Source: Stratiolaelaps scimitus (taxonomy: Eukaryota > Arthropoda > Arachnida > Mesostigmata > Laelapidae). From it: a stretch of 64,000 nt of DNA. Under the pieces are notes generated by a model, which did no database searches, was not told the origin of the DNA, and was given only the letters and a program-made list of their open reading frames with translations. Positions within the stretch are counted from its first letter, which is position 1, and the number at the start of each line of letters is the position of its first letter. Position numbers and translations under genes: made by a program. Below, piece by piece: positions 49,066 to 61,108 of this stretch. Location: contig JABWDB010000117.1 in assembly GCA_019614645.1 (NCBI GenBank), forward strand, positions 19,667 to 83,666. The letters run 5' to 3'.

Positions 49066-49797
49066 TTAGGTTGAGGCATAAGTTCCCGCCGTTTCACGAA
49101 CAATGGAAAAATGACGCACTCAGATCGATTTAAGCCAATTCACATATTTATTAAGTACTCCCCGTTGTTGTTCACGACCTCCTCCCACCTTTCAATAAGC
49201 TGATAAATTCCCACTTTTCCAAAAAAAATTGTTTTTTTGAGGTGAAAAAGGCGACCATTCAAAGTCCTCTGAATCGTCAAAATGCCGGTCACTCAAAAAA
49301 TTCGTCAGTGAACGACACAGGTGGTGATCTGCTGTAAATACACAGGTGGTGATCGTCTGGCGAATATGGCGGGTGCGCAAATTCTTCCCACCCGAACGTT
49401 TCAAGGCCGCTTTGGTGTTTCTCTCGGTGTGAGGCCTTGCGTTGTTGTGGAGGAGGACGACTTGGCCTCGAGTGTCGGGTCTTTTCATCTGAATAGCCTC
49501 GTTTACACGATGCAACTGGGCTATGTAGAGGTCGCCTTTGCTGTAGCGTAGGCGGTTAGACCACGGCAAAGGCCGAAAAAGGCAGGTGTCGGAAATGCAC
49601 TTGCTTATTGCCTGGGATCTCCATCTTTCGAGCCTGATTTCGAATCGAAATCCAGTTGACAGCGAAAATGGAACTCCGCAGGCGTGTAGAGCGGGAAAAA
49701 AGCTTCGAAAGGAGTCGGGTTCAAAATAAGAGAAGAGGGCCTTGGTCGAAAGGGCACCAAGTTCAAACAAACGGCGGGAACTTATGTCTCAACCTAA
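49066..49797 (-). mobile_element. Deleted mariner element, unit 1 (732 bp)
   Basis: Terminal repeats begin TTAGGTTGAG at both ends in opposite orientation, continuing ATAAGTTCCCGCCGTTT, the mariner type. The left flank is TA; the right is TG. The minus strand keeps the transposase C-terminal half: VVLLHNNARPH (the second catalytic Asp is Asn), then after a frameshift the PPYSPDDHHL region, and NNFFWKSG. The DNA-binding N-terminus is missing against a full length of about 1.3 kb. Non-autonomous. Confidence 0.9.
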
Positions 49798-50018
49798 TGT
49801 ATAAAATGATATATATCATATTCATGATATATATCTACCAGGGTACGATCAGTAGATGTGGCCACGTGTAACCGATAAATGGCAAATTTGTGGATTCGTA
49901 TCTTTAAACAAAAAGTACTGATATTAGCATTTGAAGCAAAACTTTTATTCACACAAAGAACCTTGTGAAGACCTCAACATTCTAAATATGGGTGCCTCGA
50001 CGTCCTCTTTGTCGCTTA

Positions 50019-50059
50019 CGGAGTTTATTCGTAGCTAACATAGCTACGAATAAACTCCG
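50019..50059. repeat. Hairpin, unit 2
   Basis: Identical to the unit 1 hairpin, 240 nt before the ORF. Confidence 0.95.
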
Positions 50060-50186
50060 CCTTCCAAGTACATCAACTCACCATACCACCCCGATGAGCC
50101 AATTATCGTGGAGACTTCCATCATATTGTCGACTCGATTCAGTGGAGAGGGATTCACCCCTTTCTTGCAGCTCTGCAGAGGTCGGG

Positions 50187-50192
50187 TATAAA
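50187..50192 (+). promoter_or_regulatory. TATA box, unit 2
   Basis: TATAAA in GGGTATAAAGGCC, 72 nt before the ATG. Confidence 0.65.
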
Positions 50193-50258
50193 GGCCGATA
50201 CTCAAAGTTCAACCTCCCATTGTGTCTCATCTAACCGATAAAGACCCAACTCGTCACC

Positions 50259-51194
50259 ATGAGTCTCGTATTAACTTGCTCGTGTTACCAAATCATGATG
50301 ATCCGACCCGTACCAGTTTTTGCGCGCCCACGCCAAAATCGTACTCGACAAGAACAACGTGCTGCGCCGTCTTCAACAAGGTCAATGCATCATCTCTTCG
50401 AAAGGCCTGTACTATGTCTTCAACAAGTTGAGCCAGTCAACCGGATCAGATCAGCACTTCAGCAAACAAGTGGCTCCGAGTGGGATTCGATCATTTTGGG
50501 TCCAAATGCTAATGTCCCTGTACAAGCTGCATCTCGGCCTTCTTCATCGTCACTCAGAAGGTCTGGACCAATGAGCCCGATTGAGCCAACACCTCGTCAA
50601 CCAAGTGGCTCCGAGTGGGATTCGATCATCTTGGGTCCAAATGCTGACGACCATGTACAACCAGCACCTCGGCCTTCACCATCATCACTCAGAAGGTCTG
50701 GACCAATGAGCCCGATTGAGCCAACACCTCGTCAACCAAGTGGCTCCGAGTGGGATTCGATCATTTTGGGTCCAAATGCTGACGACCATGTACAACCAGC
50801 ACCTCGGCCTTCACCATCATCACTCAGAAGGTCTGGACCAATGAGCCCGATTGAGCCAACACCTCGTCAACCAAGTGGCTCCGAGTGGGATTCGATCATT
50901 TTGGGTCCAAATGCTGACGACCATGTACAACCAGCACCTCGGCCTTCACCATCATCACTCAGAAGGTCTGCACCAATGAGCCCGATTGAGCCAACACCTC
51001 GTCAACCAAGTGGCTCCGAGTGGGATTCGATCATCTTGGGTCCAAATGCTGACGACCATGTACAACCAGCACCTCGGCTTTCTTCATCGTCACTCAGAAG
51101 GTCTGCACCAATGGGCCAGATTGAACCTCGACGACCAAGTAGCTCCGAGTGGGATGAGCTGATTTTGGGTCCAAATGCTGACAACCATGTATAA
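50259..51194 (+). CDS. 45-residue-repeat protein, copy 2 (311 aa)
   Basis: Same plan as copy 1 with one repeat fewer (six SEWD units, exactly 45 codons shorter). The penultimate repeat carries the variant PRLSSSSLRRS; no CPIEP variant. Nearly identical to copy 4. Poly(A) signal at 51238. Confidence 0.75.
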   Translation: MSLVLTCSCYQIMMIRPVPVFARPRQNRTRQEQRAAPSSTRSMHHLFERPVLCLQQVEPVNRIRSALQQTSGSEWDSIILGPNANVPVQAASRPSSSSLRRSGPMSPIEPTPRQPSGSEWDSIILGPNADDHVQPAPRPSPSSLRRSGPMSPIEPTPRQPSGSEWDSIILGPNADDHVQPAPRPSPSSLRRSGPMSPIEPTPRQPSGSEWDSIILGPNADDHVQPAPRPSPSSLRRSAPMSPIEPTPRQPSGSEWDSIILGPNADDHVQPAPRLSSSSLRRSAPMGQIEPRRPSSSEWDELILGPNADNHV

Positions 51195-51831
51195 CTAGCA
51201 CCTCGGCCTTCACTATCATCACTCAGAAAATTTAAATAATAAAAGATTTCAACTCAAACCATAGGTGTTCATTTTGTACCGTTACTATCAACAGCATTAA
51301 TTAGTTGCAGCGTTTATTCGAGTCGATCTTAGCAACCAATCTCACAGGTGCTTACATGATTTACAACGTTAGAACAATAACATTGTAACGAGGTGGATCG
51401 TCTGAGGGAGAGAGCACGGCCGTATAGATACAGCTGTATGGCGGACCGAGGAGATTCTGCACGCGCCTCTACATAAGCCACGTAGCGAGAAAGAGAGAAC
51501 ATGTCCGATTGGCGGTCGCTCTGGCCACGCTAATGTTTGACGCGGTTATCGGTGGGCTCTTTTACAAGAAATGGCGCTAAGCTGTGTCGAGATTGGAGAA
51601 AATGGTGATCAAGACGGCAAATATAACGCTCCTTTCCTGGCTACCTTTTCTTAATAAACGCAATTGGAGTATCTTTGGGGCATGTGATAATCTCAAATAT
51701 CGACTGAGAAGTACTCAAAGAAGCACATTAGCAAAACGCTATTTGGTTTAGTATAATATTAGACCTATATGAGCTTTGCTTCGAGATTAGTGGGTCAGCT
51801 GTAGTATTAGCTACTGAAAACACCAGATATA

Positions 51832-52532
51832 TTAGGTTGAGGCATAAGTTCCCGCCGTTTCACGAACAATGGAAAAATGACGCACTCAGATCGATTTAAG
51901 CCAATTCACATATTTATTAAGTACTCCCCGTTGTTGTTCACGACCTCCTCCCACCTTTCAATAAGCTGATAAATTCCCACTTTTCCAAAAAAAATTGTTT
52001 TTTTGAGTTGAAAAAGGCGACCATTCAACAAAAAATTCGTCAGTGAACGACACAGGTGGTGATCTGCTGTAACTACACAGGTGGTGATCGTCTGGCGAAT
52101 ATGGCGGGTGCGCAAATTCTTATCACCCGAACGTTTCAAGGCCGCTTTGGTGTTTCTCTCGGTGTGAGGCCTTGCGTTGTTGTGGAGGAGGACGACTTGG
52201 CCTCGAGTGTCGGGTCTTTTCATCTGAATAGCCTCGTTTACACGATGCAACTGGGCTATGTAGAGGTCGCCTTTGAGGTAGCGTAGGCGGTTAGACCACG
52301 GCAAAGGCCGAAAAAGGCAGGTGTCGGAAATGCACTTGCCTATTGCCTGGGATCTCCATCTTTCGAGCCTGATTTCGAATCGAAATCCAGTTGACAGTGA
52401 AAATGGAACTCCGCAGGCGTGTAGAGCGGGAAAAAAGCTTCGAAAGCAGTCGGGTTCAAAATAAGAGAAGAGGGCCTTGGTCGAAAAAGCACCAAGTTCA
52501 AACAAACGGCGGGAACTTATGTCTCAACCTAA
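51832..52532 (-). mobile_element. Deleted mariner element, unit 2 (701 bp)
   Basis: As in unit 1 but with a further 31-bp deletion near 52030 in the transposase C-terminal region. Both terminal repeats are intact. Confidence 0.9.
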
Positions 52533-52756
52533 TGTATAAAATGATATATATCATATTCATGATATATATCTACCAGGGTACGATCAGTAGATGTGGCCAC
52601 GTGTAACCGATAAATGGCAACTAATTTGTGGATTCGAATCTTTAAACAAAAAGTACTGATATTAGCATTTGAAGCAAAACTTTTATTCACACAAAGAACC
52701 TTGTGAAGACCTCAACATTCTAAATATGGGTGCCTCGACGTCCTCTTTGTCGCTTA

Positions 52757-52797
52757 CGGAGTTTATTCGTAGCTAACATAGCTACGAATAAACTCCG
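52757..52797. repeat. Hairpin, unit 3
   Basis: Identical 19-bp arms and ACA loop. Confidence 0.95.
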
Positions 52798-52924
52798 CCT
52801 TCCAAGTACATCAACTCACCATACCACCCCGATGAGCCAATTATCGTGGAGACTTCCATCATATTGTCGACTCGATTCAGTGGAGAGGGATTCACCCCTT
52901 TCTTGCAGCTCTGCAGAGGTCGGG

Positions 52925-52930
52925 TATAAA
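52925..52930 (+). promoter_or_regulatory. TATA box, unit 3
   Basis: TATAAA 72 nt before the ATG. Confidence 0.65.
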
Positions 52931-52996
52931 GGCCGATACTCAAAGTTCAACCTCCCATTGTGTCTCATCTAACCGATAAAGACCCAACTCTTCACC

Positions 52997-54067
52997 ATGA
53001 GTCTCGTATTAACTTGCTCGTGTTACCAAATCGTGATGATCCGACCTGTACCAGTTTTTGCACGCCCGCGCCAAAATCGTACTCGACAAGAACAACGTGC
53101 TGCGCCGTCTTCAACAAGGTCAATGCATCATCTCTTCGAAAGGCGTGTACTATGTCTTCAACAAGTCGAGCCAGTCAACCGGATCAGATCAGCACTTCAG
53201 CAAACAAGTGGTTCCGAGTGGGATTCGATCATTTTGGGTCCAAATGCTAATGTCCCTGTACAAGCTGCATCTCGGCCTTCTTCATCGTCACTCAGAGTGT
53301 CTGGACCAATGAGCCCGATTGAGCCAACACCTCGTCAACCAAGTGGCTCCGAGTGGGATTCGATCATCTTGGGTCCAAATGCTGACGACCATGTACAACC
53401 AGCACCTCGGCCTTCACCATCATCACTCAGAAGGTCTGGACCAATGAGCCCGATTGAGCCAACACCTCGTCAACCAAGTGGCTCCGAGTGGGATTCGATC
53501 ATTTTGGGTCCAAATGCTGACGACCATGTACAACCAGCACCTCGGCTTTCTTCATCGTCACTCAGAAGGTCTGGACCAATGAGCCCGATTGAGCCAACAC
53601 CTCGTCAACCAAGTGGCTCCGAGTGGGATTCGATCATTTTGGGTCCAAATGCTGACGACCATGTACAACCAGCACCTCGGCCTTCACCATCATCACTCAG
53701 AAGGTCTGGACCAATGAGCCCGATTGAGCCAACACCTCGTCAACCAAGTGGCTCCGAGTGGGATTCGATCATTTTGGGTCCAAATGCTGACGACCATGTA
53801 CAACCAGCACCTCGGCCTTCACCATCATCACTCAGAAGGTCTGCACCAATGTGCCCGATTGAGCCAACACCTCGTCAACCAAGTGGCTCCGAGTGGGATT
53901 CGATCATCTTGGGTCCAAATGCTGACGACCATGTACAACCAGCACCTCGGCCTTCACCATCATCACTCAGAAGGTCTGCACCAATGGGCCAGATTGAACC
54001 TCGACGACCAAGTAGCTCCGAGTGGGATGAGCTGATTTTGGGTCCAAATGCTGACAACCATGTATAA
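52997..54067 (+). CDS. 45-residue-repeat protein, copy 3 (356 aa)
   Basis: Seven SEWD units. Diagnostic changes are FERRVLC (FERPVLC in copies 1, 2, 4 and 6), SSLRVSGPM in repeat 1, and PRLSSSS in repeat 3. It differs from copy 5 at one residue. Poly(A) signal at 54111. Confidence 0.75.
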   Translation: MSLVLTCSCYQIVMIRPVPVFARPRQNRTRQEQRAAPSSTRSMHHLFERRVLCLQQVEPVNRIRSALQQTSGSEWDSIILGPNANVPVQAASRPSSSSLRVSGPMSPIEPTPRQPSGSEWDSIILGPNADDHVQPAPRPSPSSLRRSGPMSPIEPTPRQPSGSEWDSIILGPNADDHVQPAPRLSSSSLRRSGPMSPIEPTPRQPSGSEWDSIILGPNADDHVQPAPRPSPSSLRRSGPMSPIEPTPRQPSGSEWDSIILGPNADDHVQPAPRPSPSSLRRSAPMCPIEPTPRQPSGSEWDSIILGPNADDHVQPAPRPSPSSLRRSAPMGQIEPRRPSSSEWDELILGPNADNHV

Positions 54068-54704
54068 CTAGCACCTCGGCCTTCACTATCATCACTCAGA
54101 AGATTTAAATAATAAAAGATTTCAACTCAAACCATAGGTGTTCATTTTGTACCGTTACTATCAACAGCACTAATTAGTTGTAGCGTTTATTCGAGTCGAT
54201 CTTAGCAACCAATCTCACAGGTGCTTACATGATTTACAACGTTAGAACAATAACAATGTAACGAGGTGGATCGTCTGAGGGAGAGAGCACGGCCGTATAG
54301 ATGCAGCTGTATGGCGGACCGAGGAGATTCTGCACGCGCCTCTACATAAGCCACGTAGCGAGAAAGAGAGAACATGTCCGATTGGCGGTCGCTCTGGCCA
54401 CGCTAATGTTTGACGCGGCTATCGGTGGGCTCTTTTACAAGAAATGGCGCTAAGCTGTGTCGAGATTGGAGAAAATGGTGATCAAGACGGCAAATATAAC
54501 GCTCTTTTCCTGGCTACCTTTTCTTAATAAACGCAATTGGAGTATCTTTGGGGCATGTGATAATCTCAAATATCGACTGAGAAGTACTCAAAGAAGCACA
54601 TTAGCAAAACGCTATTTGGTTTAGTATAATATTAGACCTATATGAGCTTTGCTTCGAGATTAGTGGGTCAGCTGTAGTATTAGCTACTGAAAACACCAGA
54701 CATA

Positions 54705-55436
54705 TTAGGTTGAGGCATAAGTTCCCGCCGTTTCACGAACAATGGAAAAATGACGCACTCAGATCGATTTAAGCCAATTCACATATTTATTAAGTACTCC
54801 CCGTTGTTGTTCACGACCTCCTCCCACCTTTCAATAAGCTGATGAATTCCCACTTTTCCAAAAAAAATTGTTTTTTTGAGTTGAAAAAGGCGACCATTCA
54901 AGGTCCTCTGAATCGTCAAAATGCCGGTCACTCAAAAAATTCGTCAGTGAACGACACAGGTGGTGATCTGCTGTAACTACACAGGTGGTGATCGTCTGGC
55001 GAATATGGCGGGTGCGCAAATTCTTCCCACCCGAACGTTTCAAGGCCGCTTTGGTGTTTCTCTCGGTGTGAGGCCTTGCGTTGTTGTGGAGGAGGACGAC
55101 TTGGCCTCGAGTGTCGGGTCTTTTCATCTGAATAGCCTCGTTTACACGATGCAACTGGGCTATGTAGAGGTCGCCTTTGCTGTAGCGTAGGCGGTTAGAC
55201 CACGGCAAAGGCCGAAAAAGGCAGGTGTCGGAAATGCACTTGCTTATTGCCTGGGATCTCCATCTTTCGAGCCTGATTTCGAATCGAAATCCAGTTGACA
55301 GCGAAAATGGAACTCCGCAGGCGTGTAGAGCGGGAAAAAAGCTTCGAAAGCAGTCGGGTTCAAAATAAGAGAAGAGGGCCTTGGTCGAAAGGGCACCAAG
55401 TTCAAACAAACGGCGGGAACTTATGTCTCAACCTAA
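54705..55436 (-). mobile_element. Deleted mariner element, unit 3 (732 bp)
   Basis: Same structure as unit 1, and shares its diagnostic bases in the transposase remnant (LSDRHFDD; GGGCACC near the right end). Confidence 0.9.
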
Positions 55437-55660
55437 TGTATAAAATGATATATATCATATTCATGATATATATCTACCAGGGTACGATCAGTAGATGTGG
55501 CCACGTGTAACCGATAAATGGCAACTAATTTGTGGATTCGTATCTTTAAACAAAAAGTACTGATATTAGCATTTGAAGCAAAACTTTTATTCACACAAAG
55601 AACCTTGTGAAGACCTCAACATTCTAAATATGGGTGCCTCGACGTCCTCTTTGTCGCTTA

Positions 55661-55701
55661 CGGAGTTTATTCGTAGCTAACATAGCTACGAATAAACTCC
55701 G
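55661..55701. repeat. Hairpin, unit 4
   Basis: Identical 19-bp arms and ACA loop. Confidence 0.95.
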
Positions 55702-55828
55702 CCTTCCAAGTACATCAACTCACCATACCACCCCGATGAGCCAATTATCGTGGAGACTTCCATCATATTGTCGACTCGATTCAGTGGAGAGGGATTCACC
55801 CCTTTCTTGCAGCTCTGCAGAGGTCGGG

Positions 55829-55834
55829 TATAAA
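55829..55834 (+). promoter_or_regulatory. TATA box, unit 4
   Basis: TATAAA 72 nt before the ATG. Confidence 0.65.
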
Positions 55835-55900
55835 GGCCGATACTCAAAGTTCAACCTCCCATTGTGTCTCATCTAACCGATAAAGACCCAACGCTTCACC

Positions 55901-56836
55901 ATGAGTCTCGTATTAACTTGCTCGTGTTACCAAATCGTGATGATCCGACCTGTACCAGTTTTTGCGCGCCCACGCCAAAATCGTACTCGACAAGAACAAC
56001 GTGCTGCGCCGTCTTCAACAAGGTCAATGCATCATCTCTTCGAAAGGCCTGTACTATGTCTTCAACAAGTTGAGCCAGTCAACCGGATCAGATCAGCACT
56101 TCAGCAAACAAGTGGCTCCGAGTGGGATTCGATCATTTTGGGTCCAAATGCTAATGTCCCTGTACAAGCTGCATCTCGGCCTTCACCATCGTCACTCAGA
56201 AGGTCTGGACCAATGAGCCCGATTGAGCCAACACCTCGTCAACCAAGTGGCTCCGAGTGGGATTCGATCATCTTGGGTCCAAATGCTGACGACCATGTAC
56301 AACCAGCACCTCGGCCTTCACCATCATCACTCAGAAGGTCTGGACCAATGAGCCCGATTGAGCCAACACCTCGTCAACCAAGTGGCTCCGAGTGGGATTC
56401 GATCATTTTGGGTCCAAATGCTGACGACCATGTACAACCAGCACCTCGGCCTTCACCATCATCACTCAGAAGGTCTGGACCAATGAGCCCGATTGAGCCA
56501 ACACCTCGTCAACCAAGTGGCTCCGAGTGGGATTCGATCATTTTGGGTCCAAATGCTGACGACCATGTACAACCAGCACCTCGGCCTTCACCATCATCAC
56601 TCAGAAGGTCTGCACCAATGAGCCCGATTGAGCCAACACCTCGTCAACCAAGTGGCTCCGAGTGGGATTCGATCATTTTGGGTCCAAATGCTGACGACCA
56701 TGTACAACCAGCACCTCGGCTTTCTTCATCGTCACTCAGAAGGTCTGCACCAATGGGCCAGATTGAACCTCGACGACCAAGTAGCTCCGAGTGGGATGAG
56801 CTGATTTTGGGTCCAAATGCTGACAACCATGTATAA
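55901..56836 (+). CDS. 45-residue-repeat protein, copy 4 (311 aa)
   Basis: Six SEWD units. It differs from copy 2 at two residues (QIVMI for QIMMI; SRPSPSS for SRPSSSS in repeat 1). Poly(A) signal at 56880. Confidence 0.75.
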   Translation: MSLVLTCSCYQIVMIRPVPVFARPRQNRTRQEQRAAPSSTRSMHHLFERPVLCLQQVEPVNRIRSALQQTSGSEWDSIILGPNANVPVQAASRPSPSSLRRSGPMSPIEPTPRQPSGSEWDSIILGPNADDHVQPAPRPSPSSLRRSGPMSPIEPTPRQPSGSEWDSIILGPNADDHVQPAPRPSPSSLRRSGPMSPIEPTPRQPSGSEWDSIILGPNADDHVQPAPRPSPSSLRRSAPMSPIEPTPRQPSGSEWDSIILGPNADDHVQPAPRLSSSSLRRSAPMGQIEPRRPSSSEWDELILGPNADNHV

Positions 56837-57473
56837 CTAGCACCTCGGCCTTCACTATCATCACTCAGAAGATTTAAATAATAAAAGATTTCAACTCAAA
56901 CCATAGGTGTTCATTTTGTACCGTTACTATCAACAGCACTAATTAGTTGTAGCGTTTATTCGAGTCGATCTTAGCAACCAATCTCACAGGTGCTTACATG
57001 ATTTACAACGTTAGAACAATAACAGTGTAACGAAATGGATCGTCTGAGGGAGAGAGCACGGCCGTATAGATGCAGCTGTATGGCGGACCGAGGAGATTCT
57101 GCACGCGCCTCTACATAAGCCACGTAGCGAGAAAGAGAGAACATGTCCGATTGGCGGTCGCTCTGGCCACGCTAATGTTTGACGCGGCTATCGGTGGGCT
57201 CTTTTACAAGAAATGGCGCTAAGCTGTGTCGAGATTGGAGAAAATGGTGATCAAGACGGCAAATATAACGCTCTTTTCCTGGCTACCTTTTCTTAATAAA
57301 CGCAATTGGAGTATCTTTGGGGCATGTGATAATCTCAAATATCGACTGAGAAGTACTCAAAGAAGCACATTAGCAAAACGCTATTTGGTTTAGTATAATA
57401 TTAGACCTATATGAGCTTTGCTTCGAGATTAGTGGGTCAGCTGTAGTATTAGCTACTGAAAACACCAGACATA

Positions 57474-58205
57474 TTAGGTTGAGGCATAAGTTCCCGCCGT
57501 TTCACGAACAATGGAAAAATGACGCACTCAGATCGATTTAAGCCAATTCACATATTTATTAAGTACTCCCCGTTGTTGTTCACGACCTCCTCCCACCTTT
57601 CAATAAGCTGATAAATTCCCACTTTTCCAAAAAAAATTGTTTTTTTGAGTTGAAAAAGGCGACCATTCAAGGTCCTCTGAATCGTCAAAATGCTGGTCAC
57701 TCAAAAAATTCGTCAGTGAACGACACAGGTGGTGATCTGCTGTAACTACACAGGTGGTGATCGTCTGGCGAATATGGCGGGTGCGCAAATTCTTCCCACC
57801 CGAACGTTTCAAGGCCGCTTTGGTGTTTCTCTCGGTGTGAGGCCTTGCGTTGTTGTGGAGGAGGACGACTTGGCCTCGAGTGTCGGGTCTTTTCATCTGA
57901 ATAGCCTCGTTTACACGATGCAACTGGGCTATGTAGAGGTCGCCTTTGCTGTAGCGTAGGCGGTTAGACCACGGCAAAGGCCGAAAAAGGCAGGTGTCGG
58001 AAATGCACTTGCTTATTGCCTGGGATCTCCATCTTTCGAGCCTGATTTCGAATCGAAATCCAGTTGACAGTGAAAATGGAACTCCGCAGGCGTGTAGAGC
58101 GGGAAAAAAGCTTCGAAAGCAGTCGGGTTCAAAATAAGAGAAGAGGGCCTTGGTCGAAAAAGCACCAAGTTCAAACAAACGGCGGGAACTTATGTCTCAA
58201 CCTAA
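57474..58205 (-). mobile_element. Deleted mariner element, unit 4 (732 bp)
   Basis: Both terminal repeats intact. Has LSDQHFDD rather than LSDRHFDD, shared with units 5 and 6. Confidence 0.9.
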
Positions 58206-58429
58206 TGTATAAAATGATATATATCATATTCATGATATATATCTACCAGGGTACGATCAGTAGATGTGGCCACGTGTAACCGATAAATGGCAACTAATTT
58301 GTGGATTCGTATCTTTAAACAAAAAGTACTGATATTAGCATTTGAAGCAAAACTTTTATTCACACAAAGAACCTTGTGAAGACCTCAACATTCTAAATAT
58401 GGGTGCCTCGACGTCCTCTTTGTCGCTTA

Positions 58430-58470
58430 CGGAGTTTATTCGTAGCTAACATAGCTACGAATAAACTCCG
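58430..58470. repeat. Hairpin, unit 5
   Basis: Identical 19-bp arms and ACA loop. Confidence 0.95.
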
Positions 58471-58597
58471 CCTTCCAAGTACATCAACTCACCATACCAC
58501 CCCGATGAGCCAATTATCGTGGAAACTTCCATCATATTGTCGACTCGATTCAGTGGAGAGGGATTCACCCCTTTCTTGCAGCTCTGCAGAGGTCGGG

Positions 58598-58603
58598 TAT
58601 AAA
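58598..58603 (+). promoter_or_regulatory. TATA box, unit 5
   Basis: TATAAA 72 nt before the ATG. Confidence 0.65.
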
Positions 58604-58669
58604 GGCCGATACTCAAAGTTCAACCTACCATTGTGTCTCATCTAACCGATAAAGACCCAACTCTTCACC

Positions 58670-59740
58670 ATGAGTCTCGTATTAACTTGCTCGTGTTACC
58701 AAATCGTGATGATCCGACCTGTACCAGTTTTTGCACGCCCGCGCCAAAATCGTACTCGACAAGAACAACGTGCTGCGCCGTCTTCAACAAGGTCAATGCA
58801 TCATCTCTTCGAAAGGCGTGTACTATGTCTTCAACAAGTCGAGCCAGTCAACCGGATCAGATCAGCACTTCAGCAAACAAGTGGCTCCGAGTGGGATTCG
58901 ATCATTTTGGGTCCAAATGCTAATGTCCCTGTACAAGCTGCATCTCGGCCTTCTTCATCGTCACTCAGAGGGTCTGGACCAATGAGCCCGATTGAGCCAA
59001 CACCTCGTCAACCAAGTGGCTCCGAGTGGGATTCGATCATCTTGGGTCCAAATGCTGACGACCATGTACAACCAGCACCTCGGCCTTCACCATCATCACT
59101 CAGAAGGTCTGGACCAATGAGCCCGATTGAGCCAACACCTCGTCAACCAAGTGGCTCCGAGTGGGATTCGATCATTTTGGGTCCAAATGCTGACGACCAT
59201 GTACAACCAGCACCTCGGCTTTCTTCATCGTCACTCAGAAGGTCTGGACCAATGAGCCCGATTGAGCCAACACCTCGTCAACCAAGTGGCTCCGAGTGGG
59301 ATTCGATCATTTTGGGTCCAAATGCTGACGACCATGTACAACCAGCACCTCGGCCTTCACCATCATCACTCAGAAGGTCTGGACCAATGAGCCCGATTGA
59401 GCCAACACCTCGTCAACCAAGTGGCTCCGAGTGGGATTCGATCATTTTGGGTCCAAATGCTGACGACCATGTACAACCAGCACCTCGGCCTTCACCATCA
59501 TCACTCAGAAGGTCTGCACCAATGTGCCCGATTGAGCCAACACCTCGTCAACCAAGTGGCTCCGAGTGGGATTCGATCATCTTGGGTCCAAATGCTGACG
59601 ACCATGTACAACCAGCACCTCGGCCTTCACCATCATCACTCAGAAGGTCTGCACCAATGGGCCAGATTGAACCTCGACGACCAAGTAGCTCCGAGTGGGA
59701 TGAGCTGATTTTGGGTCCAAATGCTGACAACCATGTATAA
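58670..59740 (+). CDS. 45-residue-repeat protein, copy 5 (356 aa)
   Basis: Seven SEWD units, one residue different from copy 3 (SSLRGSGPM). Poly(A) signal at 59784. Confidence 0.75.
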   Translation: MSLVLTCSCYQIVMIRPVPVFARPRQNRTRQEQRAAPSSTRSMHHLFERRVLCLQQVEPVNRIRSALQQTSGSEWDSIILGPNANVPVQAASRPSSSSLRGSGPMSPIEPTPRQPSGSEWDSIILGPNADDHVQPAPRPSPSSLRRSGPMSPIEPTPRQPSGSEWDSIILGPNADDHVQPAPRLSSSSLRRSGPMSPIEPTPRQPSGSEWDSIILGPNADDHVQPAPRPSPSSLRRSGPMSPIEPTPRQPSGSEWDSIILGPNADDHVQPAPRPSPSSLRRSAPMCPIEPTPRQPSGSEWDSIILGPNADDHVQPAPRPSPSSLRRSAPMGQIEPRRPSSSEWDELILGPNADNHV

Positions 59741-60377
59741 CTAGCACCTCGGCCTTCACTATCATCACTCAGAAGATTTAAATAATAAAAGATTTCAACT
59801 CAAACCATAGGTGTTCATTTTGTACCGTTACTATCAACAGCACTAATTAGTTGTAGCGTTTATTCGAGTCGATCTTAGCAACCAATCTCACAGGTGCTTA
59901 CATGATTTACAACGTTAGAACAATAACAATGTAACGAGGTGGATCGTCTGAGGGAGAGAGCACGGCCGTATAGATGCAGCTGTATGGCGGACCGAGGAGA
60001 TTCTGCACGCGCCTCTACATAAGCCACGTAGCGAGAAAGAGAGAACATGTCCGATTGGCGGTCGCTCTGGCCACGCTAATGTTTGACGCGGCTATCGGTG
60101 GGCTCTTTTACAAGAAATGGCGCTAAGCTGTGTCGAGATTGGAGAAAATGGTGATCAAGACGGCAAATATAACGCTCTTTTCCTGGCTACCTTTTCTTAA
60201 TAAACGCAATTGGAGTATCTTTGGGGCATGTGATAATCTCAAATATCGACTGAGAAGTACTCAAAGAAGCACATTAGCAAAAAGCTATTTGGTTTAGTAT
60301 AATATTAGACCTATATGAGCTTTGCTTCGAGATTAGTGGGTCAGCTGTAGTATTAGCTACTGAAAACACCAGACATA

Positions 60378-61108
60378 TTAGGTTGAGGCATAAGTTCCCG
60401 CCGTTTCACGAACAATGGAAAAATGACGCACTCAGATCGATTTAAGCCAATTCACATATTTATTAAGTACTCCCCGTTGTTGTTCACGACCTCCTCCCAC
60501 CTTTCAATAAGCTGATAAATTCCACTTTTCCAAAAAAAATTGTTTTTTTGAGTTGAAAAAGGCGACCATTCAAGGTCCTCTGAATCGTCAAAATGCTGGT
60601 CACTCAAAAAATTCGTCAGTGAACGACACAGGTGGTGATCTGCTGTAACTACACAGGTGGTGATCGTCTGGCGAATATGGCGGGTGCGCAAATTCTTCCC
60701 ACCCGAACGTTTCAAGGCCGCTTTGGTGTTTCTCTCGGTGTGAGGCCTTGCGTTGTTGTGGAGGAGGACGACTTGGCCTCGAGTGTCGGGTCTTTTCATC
60801 TGAATAGCCTCGTTTACACGATGCAACTGGGCTATGTAGAGGTCGCCTTTGCTGTAGCATAGGCGGTTAGACCACGGCAAAGGCCGAAAAAGGCAGGTGT
60901 CGGAAATGCACTTGCTTATTGCCTGGGATCTCCATCTTTCGAGCCTGATTTCGAATCGAAATCCAGTTGACAGTGAAAATGGAACTCCGCAGGCGTGTAG
61001 AGCGGGAAAAAAGCTTCGAAAGCAGTCGGGTTCAAAATAAGAGAAGAGGGCCTTGGTCGAAAAAGCACCAAGTTCAAACAAACGGCGGGAACTTATGTCT
61101 CAACCTAA
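60378..61108 (-). mobile_element. Deleted mariner element, unit 5 (731 bp)
   Basis: One base shorter than unit 4 (CCC to CC near 60523), which joins two parts of the remnant frame to give a 209-codon run ending NNNGEYLINM. Confidence 0.9.

Noticed and set aside
49321..49551. Plus-strand frames inside the mariner copies
   Set aside because: They are shadows of the minus-strand transposase remnant.
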